Source of the DNA: Aurantiochytrium sp. KH105
Taxonomy: Eukaryota > Sar > Bigyra > Thraustochytrida > Thraustochytriidae
Reading direction: 5' to 3'
Assembly (NCBI GenBank): GCA_003116975.1
Contig: BGKB01000072.1
Span: 97,225-161,224 of the forward strand
DNA length: 64,000 nt
Below are positions 11,171-21,246 of this stretch, one piece after another. The position numbers and the translations under genes were made by a program. Within the stretch, counting starts at the first letter, position 1, and every line of letters begins with the position of its first letter. The notes below the pieces were generated by a model. It was not told the origin of the DNA. It searched no databases and saw only the letters and a list, made by a program, of their open reading frames with translations.

Positions 11171-12173
11171 CTCGTCGTCGTCGCTGCAGCCGCGGGACGG
11201 CAGAAGCGAGCGAGTAAGCGAGGGAGCGGGCGCGCGTGAGGTCGTGTAAAATAAAAAGTAACCGGTAACGGGTAGAAAGCGCAAGCCCGGTTTTATGGTT
11301 GGCTATTTTTTTTTACACCTCATGTTCCCGCCAAGGCTCGGGCGCAAGGAAGGGACCATCCATCGATCCATCCGTGCGGGAGAGGAGCCGAGCCGTGGCC
11401 GCCCCGAGGCGGTCGCGCGTCGGGGACGATCGCGAGGCCTCAGCCCATCCATGCACGTACGCACGCACCGCGCGCTGGTCGCAATCGTTTCGAACTCGCG
11501 GAATTTGAACTTGGGTCAAGTTCAATTCAAACCCTGCTGCGACGAAAAGCCGCCGGCCGCCGCAGCGCTGCGCTACTGCGTCTCTGTGCTGTACTGGTCA
11601 GATCTGCGCGCCCTCCGCGAGCGTTTCGCCGCCGCCATCCCTTCCGCACGCGCTCAGCTAGCAAGGTCGCACGAGGAAACGCAAGCGCCCCCTCCCGGCG
11701 CCTCCTTTCTCCCTCCCGTTCCCAATTTGGCCACCCGCCAGCGCGTGGGCCAGTTCTGCGCTCTCCCCGCGAGGCGTTTCTCGCGCAGCCCCGCGCCGCC
11801 GCGCGCCGCGTTTCCGCCGCCCCCCGTCTCCCTCCCCGCCCCGCGCCGCGCCTCGAGGCGGTTTCCTCCGCGCCCCGCGCGCGGCCGAAGCGGTTCTGTC
11901 TGTGCTGCATGCGCGCTCTGGGTCTTGCGATCCATCTGCGCATCCAGCCATCGTCAGCCTGCCTAGCCCGCATCGCCAGCTCGCCCCGCCGCTGCCGGCC
12001 TCAGAGAGCGCAGCCCGCGCGAACGGAGCCGCCCTCCGCCCTCCGCCGCGCACGCGCCGCGCCGCGGCCTCCGGAGCCACTCGCGGCCGCGCGCGAACGG
12101 CGAGACCGCCTTGAGATTGTCTCGAGAGCGCGGTTCACGATTCGAGAGCGCACGGCAGACAGAAGAAACGGGG

Positions 12174-12202
12174 AAAGAAAGAAAGAAAGAAAGAAACGGG
12201 GA

Positions 12203-12245
<43 letters not shown>
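12174..12245 (+). repeat. GAAA tetranucleotide array
   Basis: Two GAAA blocks are separated by a duplicated ACGGG interruption. The long reading frames across it (Lys/Glu/Arg-only on plus, Phe/Leu/Ser on minus) are products of the repeat and not genes. Confidence 0.9.
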
Positions 12246-13140
12246 GAAGAGCGGGCAGTGAGTGCGAGCCCGCGCAAGTGGGGAAAGCCCGTAAACCCGA
12301 GTGTGGCGGCGCGGCGCAAGTGGCCCTCCGCCGCGTCTTTTTCAAACCCCGAACTCCGGCCGCCTCAGTCTTGCCCGCCTGCTTTCGGTCATTCATACGT
12401 TCAAAGCACACTCGCCAGCAGCTAGCTCCGCGCGCACGCACCCGCCCGCGCGCGAGGAGACGACTCGCGGCTGCACGCACGCGCGCACGCACGCACGCAC
12501 GCACGCACGGACGCAGCGCCGAGCCCCGGACGCTTTCGCGCGCCCGCTCCGTCGCACGGACGCGACCGCCAGGGAGGTCCTGGCGCGCCGCGGATTTGGT
12601 TTCAAAACGAGCACACGAAACAGTAGCGACGACGCGCGCGCGCTCCCCCGCGTGCCCTTACTGCCTGCGCCTGCACGCCTGCCCGCGCGCGCAGAAGCAG
12701 CAGCTCTCCCCACGCCCTCGCCTCCTTTTCCCCCGCCGCGCACCGCTCCCGTCGCGCCCGCGAGGCCTAGCGAGCTCGCCTGCAAGCAAGACACGGTCCG
12801 AGATCAAGACCGAGACGAGGACGAGGAGGCCCTGACGTGATCGAGTCGAGACCGGCCTTTGTCAGTCAGCTCACAAAGCAAGGCGACCAGCGCTTGTTCT
12901 CCTTCTTCCGCTTTCGCCCGCTTTCCTCACGCATTGCGAGGCAGAGGGAGACAGAGAGACAGACAAAGAAGCCTCGCCCCGCTGCTTTTTCCCTCTCCTT
13001 GACGGCCCCCAGCAGCAGCACCAGCTTCCGGCTCCCCCTCAGCAAGGACCGCAAGCCAGCAAGCCAAGACCAAAGTCTGAATCGCAAAAGAGCGCGGTCA
13101 GTCAAGAAGGAACAGCCAGCAGCAGCAGGACGCGCGCACG

Positions 13141-16100
13141 ATGCTTACGCGGCGGAGCAGGAGACAGGCCGAGGCCGCAGAGGTAGACGACGACACCCTG
13201 GTCGCGGTTGCGGCCGCACCAAACCAGCGCGCATCGCGCGTGCGCACCCGCGCAAGCCGCTCGCGAGCACACACGGCCGCCAGCCAGGAGACCGCCGCAG
13301 AAGACCACCACCAGCACGAGCACCAACAGCAGCACCAGCGACAAGGCACCAACCAGGCGTCAGCAGCATCAACAGCAGCATCAACAGCAGCATCAACAGC
13401 AGCATCAGCAGGTCGGGCCACACGTAGGCGACGCGTCTCCCGCGAACCTCCCGCAAGAAGCATGCGTGGAACGCTTGAAGCAAACGCGAACGCCGCAGAC
13501 ACGACACACCACCACCACCAACAACAACAACAACAACAACGACGTGAAGCAGAGACAGACGCGGTCAACCGTGACCAGAACGTGAGCAATATGGAGGTAC
13601 AAGATGATCGAGATGGTAATGCAGTTGACTCAAACGCAGACTCCGAAATTCTCCCAGGAACGCCCGACATGCAAGCTCTCGTGGTTTCAAGGGAAATGGT
13701 CGGCCTCGCACAAAATGATTTTAGTCGCCATGTCCTTCTCGAAGACCCACACATGTCCCGATTTGAGTCTCTTCTTCTTTCCAAACGTGCACTGATTCGA
13801 TTTAATGCACTCCAGTGTTTGCGAGATTTGTGTGATAGTATCAACGGTAGGTATCGTGTCGTGGAGCAGGGCCTCGTGCCCGTCATTCTAAGTGTGCTCG
13901 GTCAGTGTGGTCATCTCGTTGAGCATCAGAGACTCTGTTTGCAAATCATCCGGGGCCTCTCCTTGATCGAATTCGGTCGTGAAGAGCTCGTGCAGCATGC
14001 GACCGTCAGCATGCTCGTCAAGCTCATTCGTTCCCCAGATGACGATGTACGCTGCAGCGCACTTCGGGCCACCTTCAATCTCTCTGTGGTCAATGTTCGC
14101 ATCCGACAGTCCATTGTCGACTGTGGCGCACTTCCCTTTCTCATCGAAGCTTCCCAGGTCCCCTCAGACGGACAGTGCGCTGCAGTCGGCACACTCGCCA
14201 ACTTGGCCACTGAAGTCGACATCAAGCGCGCCATTGTTCGCAAGTACAACGGTCTCAAGCCCCTCCTCGGTCTTCTTCGGTCCAATGACACCTCCATTCT
14301 CACGCATGCCTGCCGTGCGCTCTTTGCCATTGCCGCCAACGACGAGAACAAGCTGGCCATCACCCACGAAGGTGGTCTTCCACTTTTGCTCGACTGCATG
14401 AATTCGGTATGCGATGCCGTTCGCATGAACGCCGCCGGCGCTCTCGCTAATCTTGCAATCCACCCGGTCAACAAGCTCAAACTCGTCGAGCGTGGTGCGC
14501 TCACCCATCTGCGTAACCTCGCCTTCTCGGGTAACTGCAAGATCCAGCGCCAGGTGGCTCGCTGCCTCTTTGCGCTCGCCGCACACGTGGAAAACCGCAA
14601 AGCCATTCTCGAGGAAAACTGTCTGGCTGCCCTTGTACACCTTTTGCGCTCGGCGAACTTTGACGTTCAGGTCAATGCAGCAGGCGCAATCGGCAACATT
14701 GCCATGACGGACGACTACAAGAGGCCCGTGGTTGACTCTGGTGCTCTCGTGCGCCTCATCGAGCTTGCTTCCATGCCGGACACACGCGTGCAGCGCCAAG
14801 CCGCGCGTGCCATCTTCACGCTCACCGCCAAAGAGTTCTCCAAGCGAAAGCTTGCCGACAACAATGGTCTCCCGGCACTCATCTTTCTCACAAAGTCTCG
14901 CAACGAGGATATTCAGCGCGACGCTGCAGGTGCTTTGGCCAACATGGCCATTGGTAGCGAGAACAAGGACAAGATTGTTTCCCTGGGCGGACTCGACCCC
15001 CTCATCACCCTGCTCCACTCCCCGACCGTGGCCGTGCAGCGTCAGTCTGCTCGCGCCATCTTTGCCCTCGCCGGCAACGCCAATAACCAGCTGGCCATTC
15101 TCAAGGCAGGGGGTCTCGACCCGCTCATCAACTTGCTGCTCTCAAAGAACGACGAGGTGCAAAAGCATGCAGCTGGCGCCATTGCCAACATGGCCAATCG
15201 CCATCCTGCTCGCGTTGTTCAGGGCGGCGCGCTGCGCATGCTTGTCGGCATCGTCCTCACGCATCACTCGCTTGAGGTCCGTCGTCAGGCTGCGCGCGCT
15301 GTCTTTAACCTCACTCCCCCTTGCAACCGCCGCGGGCAAATGGTCCTCACGCCGTATGCTGGCGTTGCTGGCGAGCAGCAGCGTGTTCGCCATGAAATGC
15401 GCGCTCTCTTTGAGACCGTCCTCGCGGCGAACGTCGCTGCGCCGACCTACCAGAGACCCATTGCGAAACAACGCAGCACAGATTCTTGTGCTGCAGATGA
15501 TACAGATGAGGAGGAAGACTTCAGCCGTTGCATCCAGCAGCAGCACTTCCGCCAGAGCGGTGTTGGTGCCGGTGAAAACCGTGGTCGCAAGCGCTCGTGT
15601 GATGATCTTCTCGCCAACGTCGATACGTCCTCTCTGCGCGGGAGCACTGGCAAGCGCCAGAGCCTCGCCTACGACATTATCGTTTCCGTACCCATTAGTG
15701 ACAATAGTACCACGGAAACCGCACTCGCTGAGGACCAAAGCGAAATGTACATGGAGACCGAGGGCCAACAGCAGATTCGTCTCTCTTCTGACGCTTCTAG
15801 TGACGAAGAAGAAAAGTACGCCGATGTCGCGCATCCGACCTCGCGTCGTCAGTCGGATCGTGCTCGTACGCGTGCGGACGTCAAGTTCATGTCCAACCAA
15901 GGCGCGGGGCGCGGCGTTTCCATGGGGGGCAATGGGCCTTCGAGCCGCCGCTCCACGGCGACCACAGCGTACATGGACTTTTCTGGTCATGCAGCGATTC
16001 TGAGTGCGCGCTGCGATTTGATTGCTGCGCTCGTTGACCAAAAAATGCGCAAGCTCAGTCGCGGTGCGCAGAAACGCCGCAAGGGTGCAGAGGCCGTGCA

Positions 16101-17481
16101 CACCAAGACCTTTGCAGAGATTGGCGAAGATCCCATGACAGATGACGAAGATGAGAACACCGAGGAAGAGTGCCTCGCGACGCAAAAGATGCACATTGTG
16201 ATTCCTGAGCACCTGGCCTTCCCGCGCGAAGTCTGGCTTGCCTTCATGGAGTACTTGTACACTGATTCTGTGCGCAAGCATGCGCAAGTGCTTCGATGTG
16301 ACGCAGACGTGGCACATCGTCTTGCTACTCTGTCCCTCAACGTCAGTCTGCCTCGTCTGTGCTGCTTTTGCCTCGAGCTTTGCCCGAGCATTGCAACCCG
16401 CAACCCCGCCTTTCGCGAGACAACTGGCGACAAGGCGCGCGAGTCTACCTGGGTTCGGGATCTCAGCAAACTTCTTCCGGAAACTGTGACGGAGAGTCAG
16501 CGCCGCCGCAAAGGTCTTGGGCCAATTAGTGCCGTGCCGGACTTTTCGGACATTGACGTTTGCCTCGACCCGGCGTTCCAGCAGCAAGGTGGAGCGTACT
16601 CGCGCAGCCCACGCGCTGCGGCTGCGGCGGTGCTCACTGGTACCTTGCCTGGGCCCTTTCTTCCCTGTGAAAGACCTGCCTCGATGCCGGTCTTGCCAGT
16701 CATTGACAGCAAGGGCTTTGGGGCCATGAGTCTCGGCCACCGAGATGCCCTCGATCAAGATCTTTCGGGCCATACTTCGCCCAAGCGAATTAAGACGGAC
16801 CGCCATTCTCATCAGCCGGCGGGGGGGCTCTTTTCTCTGCGTGGAAGGTTTGCGGCTCACAAGGTCATTCTCGCGTCTCGCTGCGCATACTTTAAGGCGC
16901 AGTTCGGCTCCAATGCACGCTGGAAGGATGCTTCGGCACCAACGGTCCGCTTTTCGGCTTCGCAGCAAGCGCTTCGCATCTTTTTGCGGTACTTGTACTG
17001 CGGTACCGACCCGGAAATCACCGCAGCGCTTTCGGAGGATCCCTCGGTTACGCTCGAGGTCTTGGTTATCGCCAATGAGTACAATCTGGATGGCTTGCAG
17101 CTTCTCTGCGAATCTTTGCTCATTGGCTTTGTTGATGAGAACACTGTCTTTGTGCTCCTTCAGGAGCTCGAGCTTGTGCATGCGCCGCTTCTCCGATGCA
17201 TCTGTCTTTCGTATCTCCTTGAGACGAAGAACCACGAGGTTCCCGCTGCGGCATTGGCTGCGATGCCGCGTGACTCCCTGACTGCGGAGATCAATGGTCA
17301 GTCGTTTGATGTACAATTCCTGCAATCTTTGGCGCAGGAGCTGCACGCTACGGGTGTCAAGTGGGGTTTCCTGGCCTCGGATAGCGAGGCGCCCAGCTTT
17401 CCCGAGCACAAGTTCAAGCAAACGAGCATCAAGGACTACTTTAACCGGAACACGGCCGATCCTCGCGTTGAGCACTGCTGA
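13141..17481 (+). CDS. Armadillo-repeat protein with two BTB domains and a C-terminal PIP box
   Basis: The protein has 1446 residues in one exon. The N-terminus (1-150) is low-complexity, rich in Ala/Gln/His, with a 12-bp repeat encoding AAST units. Residues about 215-735 carry many ARM repeats (for example GALANLA, AGAIGNIA, RQAARAIFTLTA, QRQSARAIFALAG). An acidic Ser-rich linker follows. Residues about 944-1090 look like a BTB fold interrupted by an acidic insertion (FSGHAAILSARCDL, then FPREVWLAFMEYLYTDSV), and 1231-1363 form a clearer BTB (FAAHKVILASRCAYFKAQF, then LRIFLRYLYCG). Q1427-F1434 (QTSIKDYF) is a PCNA-interacting box. ARM-BTB proteins such as plant ABAP1/ARIA are CUL3 adaptors or DNA-replication regulators. 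I infer a CUL3-type substrate receptor that can contact PCNA; the substrate is unknown. Confidence 0.85.
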   Translation: MLTRRSRRQAEAAEVDDDTLVAVAAAPNQRASRVRTRASRSRAHTAASQETAAEDHHQHEHQQQHQRQGTNQASAASTAASTAASTAASAGRATRRRRVSREPPARSMRGTLEANANAADTTHHHHQQQQQQQRREAETDAVNRDQNVSNMEVQDDRDGNAVDSNADSEILPGTPDMQALVVSREMVGLAQNDFSRHVLLEDPHMSRFESLLLSKRALIRFNALQCLRDLCDSINGRYRVVEQGLVPVILSVLGQCGHLVEHQRLCLQIIRGLSLIEFGREELVQHATVSMLVKLIRSPDDDVRCSALRATFNLSVVNVRIRQSIVDCGALPFLIEASQVPSDGQCAAVGTLANLATEVDIKRAIVRKYNGLKPLLGLLRSNDTSILTHACRALFAIAANDENKLAITHEGGLPLLLDCMNSVCDAVRMNAAGALANLAIHPVNKLKLVERGALTHLRNLAFSGNCKIQRQVARCLFALAAHVENRKAILEENCLAALVHLLRSANFDVQVNAAGAIGNIAMTDDYKRPVVDSGALVRLIELASMPDTRVQRQAARAIFTLTAKEFSKRKLADNNGLPALIFLTKSRNEDIQRDAAGALANMAIGSENKDKIVSLGGLDPLITLLHSPTVAVQRQSARAIFALAGNANNQLAILKAGGLDPLINLLLSKNDEVQKHAAGAIANMANRHPARVVQGGALRMLVGIVLTHHSLEVRRQAARAVFNLTPPCNRRGQMVLTPYAGVAGEQQRVRHEMRALFETVLAANVAAPTYQRPIAKQRSTDSCAADDTDEEEDFSRCIQQQHFRQSGVGAGENRGRKRSCDDLLANVDTSSLRGSTGKRQSLAYDIIVSVPISDNSTTETALAEDQSEMYMETEGQQQIRLSSDASSDEEEKYADVAHPTSRRQSDRARTRADVKFMSNQGAGRGVSMGGNGPSSRRSTATTAYMDFSGHAAILSARCDLIAALVDQKMRKLSRGAQKRRKGAEAVHTKTFAEIGEDPMTDDEDENTEEECLATQKMHIVIPEHLAFPREVWLAFMEYLYTDSVRKHAQVLRCDADVAHRLATLSLNVSLPRLCCFCLELCPSIATRNPAFRETTGDKARESTWVRDLSKLLPETVTESQRRRKGLGPISAVPDFSDIDVCLDPAFQQQGGAYSRSPRAAAAAVLTGTLPGPFLPCERPASMPVLPVIDSKGFGAMSLGHRDALDQDLSGHTSPKRIKTDRHSHQPAGGLFSLRGRFAAHKVILASRCAYFKAQFGSNARWKDASAPTVRFSASQQALRIFLRYLYCGTDPEITAALSEDPSVTLEVLVIANEYNLDGLQLLCESLLIGFVDENTVFVLLQELELVHAPLLRCICLSYLLETKNHEVPAAALAAMPRDSLTAEINGQSFDVQFLQSLAQELHATGVKWGFLASDSEAPSFPEHKFKQTSIKDYFNRNTADPRVEHC

Positions 17482-17885
17482 GGACGTTGAATGGATAACT
17501 AGTCTTTGGGAGACGAAGAGAATGAGATCTGAAAACGAAGGCCAAGACAAAAGTCGTGACTTGCACTAGGCAAAATCGAGTCGTGTGTTTCGACGTTTTC
17601 ACTCTTTTTCTTTTCAAAAGAAAAGAGAGGGAGACTGGACCAGCAAAGTAATTACTCTGGCGGGCTGGTCGGTCGGCATGCGCGTGAAAAATGAAGCAAA
17701 AAAGCAAATGGCTATATACGCAGCATGCCTCTTTCTCTCTCTGAAGCCAAGCACGAACCACGCATCCAGGAATGTGCTTCTTGTCAAAAAAACAAACAAA
17801 CAAACGTATCAAACAATTCAAATGGAAAAGTCAAACGAATGTTTTTGTAAATTTGTCATGTTTTCAACTGATGTGCTTTTAGGTT
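17482..17885. other. Short convergent spacer
   Basis: This 404-bp spacer lies between the 3' ends of the ARM/BTB gene (plus) and ALG3 (minus). It is AT-richer than the neighbouring genes and includes an AAAC-type run near 17789-17804. It presumably holds both 3' UTRs. I see no gene in it. Confidence 0.6.
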
Positions 17886-19166
17886 CTACGCCTTCTTGGC
17901 TCGAGAGTCTCCATTTCGCAAAGGAAAAGGAGGCTTGATCCAGAGCCTGAGTAAGAGTAAGAGATGAGTTGCCTGCAAGAGACCACTCGACAATGGCGTC
18001 GCCGGGTACACGTTGTAGCAGACTTCGATCGTCACGCATACAAGAATAGCCACTACGACATTGGCCCTGCTAGCGTATGCAAGAAAGGCCAGCGAGTGAA
18101 AATACCACGAGTAAAACTGGTAGTGCATGCTCCGCGCAAAGGCGATGCCAATAAAATTGCTCGTGAGCAGTGTTGTTGTTACGTGCATCTTCCAATCGTG
18201 TGCGGGAACACGCGTCGATCCGAGCGGAGCGCGCATCGGAGAAGCAAGACTTGAGCGAACGAGACCGAGAAGACCGCCCTTGTGCGAAGCCGCAAAATGA
18301 CGCTGACCAAACGCCAGCCACGTGAGAAGCGTTGCGGACAAGAGTCCGAGTGCGAGTTCTTTACGGACAAAGGTTTCTGGATCGAGAAACTTAAAGTTGA
18401 CTGTCCATTTGAACATAAAGACGCGCCCAAGCTCAAAGGCGCGGTCCATGTAGCCAGCGGCATTGGCACGTAAAAATGGAAACGCAACCGCGACCTGGGT
18501 ACCCACGCAGAGCGCCGCATGACCCAAAGAGGCAGTGAGGCCGATTGACTCGAGGAGCAGAACTGCCACACCCGGTGCGAAAAGGAGAATATTCATCTTG
18601 ACGCTGAGAGCTGCACTAAAGAGGAGGGTTCCAAGAATCCAGCGGCGGCGGACGTACAGAAAGAGGGCGGCGTACATGATGACCATGGCGATACCATCGT
18701 TAAAGAGTCGCAAGACAAAGATGGAGTGCACGCGGCGAGAAAGGACGACCATCGGTCCAACCCAGAACGGGACCCTGCGCGCGTCTCTGGCGGCATCTGG
18801 CTGATAGTAGATGGCTCCGAGGACGAGGAAAACGAGCAGGGCATGGAGCCCAGCAAAAAGGATTTGCGCGGGCAAAAGGTCGGTGCCGCCTCGCGTGAGC
18901 TCACGGATTGCCATGTATATCCATACAAAGCCTGCTGGGTACACGAGCGGGCCCGTGTCTCCCCTGAGCTTGGTGTAGTCCCACTCGTCGTGCAGGAGTG
19001 GGCCCTCGACTTCCTGCATGTACGCTTTGAAGTCGATCTCTGTGTATGGGACGAAACGAATTATGGCCAAGCTCAGCGCGAGGTCCGCGGCAGCGGCCAG
19101 CGTCCACCACCACCATTTGGTGCTCGCATCGTCGAGCGCTGCGCGTGTCCGTGCAACAAAGCTCAT
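17886..19166 (-). CDS. ALG3: ALG3, Dol-P-Man:Man5GlcNAc2-PP-Dol alpha-1,3-mannosyltransferase
   Basis: The protein has 426 residues from the ATG at 19166 and is multi-pass and hydrophobic. The family signature is plain: YTEIDFKAYMQEVEG followed by WDYTKLRGDTGPLVYPAGF. These are the luminal-loop residues that define ALG3, which adds the first dolichol-phosphate-mannose-derived mannose to the lipid-linked N-glycan precursor in the ER lumen. A further conserved stretch near the C-terminus reads FARSMHYQFYSWYFHSLAFL. The frame stays open upstream to 19292, with another in-frame ATG at 19244; I prefer 19166 because it has A at -3 and gives a family-typical length. No introns are seen. Its presence implies an ALG pathway running past Man5. 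Confidence 0.92.
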   Translation of the reverse strand: MSFVARTRAALDDASTKWWWWTLAAAADLALSLAIIRFVPYTEIDFKAYMQEVEGPLLHDEWDYTKLRGDTGPLVYPAGFVWIYMAIRELTRGGTDLLPAQILFAGLHALLVFLVLGAIYYQPDAARDARRVPFWVGPMVVLSRRVHSIFVLRLFNDGIAMVIMYAALFLYVRRRWILGTLLFSAALSVKMNILLFAPGVAVLLLESIGLTASLGHAALCVGTQVAVAFPFLRANAAGYMDRAFELGRVFMFKWTVNFKFLDPETFVRKELALGLLSATLLTWLAFGQRHFAASHKGGLLGLVRSSLASPMRAPLGSTRVPAHDWKMHVTTTLLTSNFIGIAFARSMHYQFYSWYFHSLAFLAYASRANVVVAILVCVTIEVCYNVYPATPLSSGLLQATHLLLLLRLWIKPPFPLRNGDSRAKKA

Positions 19167-19557
19167 CGTTGGTTCGCGCTTGCGTAAATGCAATTTCGTT
19201 TTCTTCGCCAGCCTGGGTGGGCCAAGATGGGTTGCGCAGATCATGCGATATCTTTCAAAGGCTTTGCGACGTTCGTTCGTGGCTTGACCCAAATTTTCAT
19301 CAAGTCTTGCTTGTAGCTAGCTGCACAGGGTTTGGCTGTCGAGATCAAGTAATGGAGCCTCATCGGCGAAGCGTTCGTGCGAAACTCGAATTTACGAGGA
19401 TATTCTGATTTTTTTATTTTCTTTCAAAAGCAAAACGACGAAATGAATGCATTTTACATTTTGCATTCTGATCAAGAAACAAAGCGAGCAAGAAAAGAGA
19501 AACAAAGAAAGTAACAAAAAAAGAAAAGACGCAAAAGGAAAGGTTTGCAGACAATCT

Positions 19558-20664
19558 CTACCCTGAAATGAGGAGCTTGGCGATATCAGAGACGCTGACG
19601 ACGCCGAGAGGCGTGCGCGACTCGTCGCAGACAAAGACGCGATGCTTCTTGGTGAGCGCAAGTTTACTGATAATTTTGCGAATGGGTGTGTCAATGCGCA
19701 CGACGACAGCGGGAGCTCGCGTGATGCCCTCCTTGTTGGAGGCCGTGAGCTCGACCATGGAAACAAAGTCACCGCAGTTGAGGTCCATGAGGGCGAGAGA
19801 CTCGCGACCGCCCGCTTTGACCTTGGCGGCCTCATCCTGAATGCTGACGGGCTTTTCACCATCCGTTCGCTTCGTCTGTTCGGCCGTGAGACGCTGCAAG
19901 GCGGCCTCCTCCATGCTGCCAAAGAGGCGAATATCCTTTGTGGTGATGGAGCTGAGCAGCTTTCCCTCCTCGTCGAGAACACCAACTGCGCTGACGCCAT
20001 TCTCAATAATCAGACGAAAGGCGTCTTTGGCCAGTTGCGTCTCGGACTCCACGGTGAGGACATCGCGCATCCCAAAGCCGCCCGAGTTCTTGGGCGTCTT
20101 GGAAAAGACCTCGGGCAGCTCCTCGCCGTTAGCTTCCATCTCTTTGAGCAGCTCGTTGAGCACATGGGTAACGTGTGACTGGGAGATGATCTTGGTAATG
20201 CGGCCGTCCTCGCCAATAACGGGGACGCGGCGCGTCGAGGTCGCGAGGAGGGTCATGACCTCTTTCATTTCCGCATCCTCGGTTACAGGGTGCCAGGCGG
20301 CTCCAGCATCGACGCGATCCTGGTCTTCTTCTTCGCTGTCAAAAATGCTGCCCACCAGCAACTCGGTGCAGTCCGGACTCGTGCTTCCCGATGTCGCGAG
20401 TCGCAGCGCAGTGGACTTTTTCAGCATGGAGTCCGGGATGGCGGAGATGAGCAAATCTACGCTGTAGATGAGCGCAAGAGCGTCGGTGATGTCAAAGAAC
20501 CCGAGGTACTTTCCAGCTTCATCGTCGTATACGGGCGCCGACAGGATCTTGTGCTGCACGAGTTGCCGGAAGGCGGCATCGACCGTATCCGTCTTCTTCA
20601 CCTCCACGATCGCCTTGGACGCGAAGGGGAAGTCCCCCACCTTTTTCGTCGAAAAGAGGTCCAT
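19558..20664 (-). CDS. Four-CBS-domain protein, AMPK-gamma/SNF4-like
   Basis: The protein has 368 residues. Four CBS modules can be read in two Bateman pairs: residues about 15-70 (ILSAPVYDDEAGKYLGFFDI), about 125-180 (RRVPVIGEDGRITKIISQSH), about 210-265 (GVSAVGVLDEEGKLLSSITT) and about 325-368 (KHRVFVCDESRTPLGVVSVS). Four CBS modules in a stand-alone protein is the layout of the AMP/ATP-sensing gamma subunit of AMPK/SNF1, so an energy-sensing role is plausible. Residues that would settle AMPK-gamma identity, such as the conserved Asp/Arg set, are not obvious by eye, and other quadruple-CBS proteins exist. The start codon at 20664 lies immediately before the first CBS module. It shares a 582-bp divergent spacer with the dioxygenase gene. 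Confidence 0.72.
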   Translation of the reverse strand: MDLFSTKKVGDFPFASKAIVEVKKTDTVDAAFRQLVQHKILSAPVYDDEAGKYLGFFDITDALALIYSVDLLISAIPDSMLKKSTALRLATSGSTSPDCTELLVGSIFDSEEEDQDRVDAGAAWHPVTEDAEMKEVMTLLATSTRRVPVIGEDGRITKIISQSHVTHVLNELLKEMEANGEELPEVFSKTPKNSGGFGMRDVLTVESETQLAKDAFRLIIENGVSAVGVLDEEGKLLSSITTKDIRLFGSMEEAALQRLTAEQTKRTDGEKPVSIQDEAAKVKAGGRESLALMDLNCGDFVSMVELTASNKEGITRAPAVVVRIDTPIRKIISKLALTKKHRVFVCDESRTPLGVVSVSDIAKLLISG

Positions 20665-21246
20665 CTTGCGCCCCCTGCTCCTTCTCCTCCTGCTGCTCCT
20701 GCTCCCCGTGCGCGCAGCAAACAGCTGCAGCTGCCTGCCTGCAGCTCTTGCGCCGGGACGCGCCTCGGTTTCGAGTCCGCGCGCGCGGCGTGCTTCTTCC
20801 TCTGCTGCGCGGGTGCGACGCGCGCGTGCGCTGCGCCGCGCGGTTCTCGGCTCGGCTCGGCTCCGCTGCGCTCCGCTGCGCTGCGCTGCGCTGCGCGGGG
20901 CTGCGCTGCGCGGGGCTCGGCTCTGCGCGTGCGGGTCGGGCGCGGAGGTTCGGGTTGCCTGTCTGTCGTCTGGTATGTATCTATCTTTCTAACACCTGCT
21001 CCGGGCAGCTCGCGAGAAGCACGCAAAGGGAAGCGGCCCAGGAAGCAGATTCGGGGGCCTGCGCAACGCGCGCAATCGGGGGCCCGGCCGCTCTCACGCG
21101 TCGAGCACGAGCAGGGCCACGGCGCTGCTCGTGCACGCGGAGAGCGGCGAGCAGAGCGGCTTCGGCGGCGGGAGAAAGGCCCGCTCGGCACGCCGGACAC
21201 GCGGAGGCAGGCTGGCTGGCAGGCAGGCAGCGGCGGCGGCGGGACG
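20665..21246. promoter_or_regulatory. Divergent promoter region between the CBS and dioxygenase genes
   Basis: This 582-bp GC-rich spacer separates two head-to-head genes. It contains a run of short GCTGCGCT/GGCTCG repeats at about 20840-20930. A long plus-strand frame crosses it into the dioxygenase, but that upstream part is antisense to the CBS gene and has no similarity to anything, so the downstream ATG at 21247 is taken as the start. No specific factor site can be assigned. Confidence 0.5.

Larger units (their letters stand above)
8324..13140. other. Long repeat-rich intergenic spacer
   Basis: This is 4.8 kb without a convincing gene. It contains T-rich sections near 8500-8800, a TGATG pentamer array at about 10507-10573, an 18-G run at 11153-11170, very GC-rich DNA at about 11500-12800, a GAAA array at about 12174-12245 and CGCA repeats near 12477-12507. 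Open frames here are Arg/Ala/Pro/Ser-rich, overlap on both strands and show no domain, as expected of GC-rich noncoding DNA. The last few hundred bases are presumably the 5' UTR and promoter of the ARM/BTB gene. Confidence 0.55.

Noticed and set aside
11295-12840. Several overlapping 100-300-codon Arg/Ala/Pro frames on both strands
   Set aside because: They follow from very high GC content; no domain, no consistent frame, and repeats run through them.
15142-17550. 802-codon minus-strand frame opposite the ARM/BTB gene
   Set aside because: It is a codon-bias shadow of the plus-strand gene, with no recognisable domain.
17886-19292. Longest ALG3 frame from 19292
   Set aside because: The first codon is TTG. 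In-frame ATGs are at 19244 and 19166; the latter has better context.
20290-21246. N-terminal extension of the dioxygenase frame
   Set aside because: It runs antisense through the CBS gene and through GC-rich repeats, with no family similarity.
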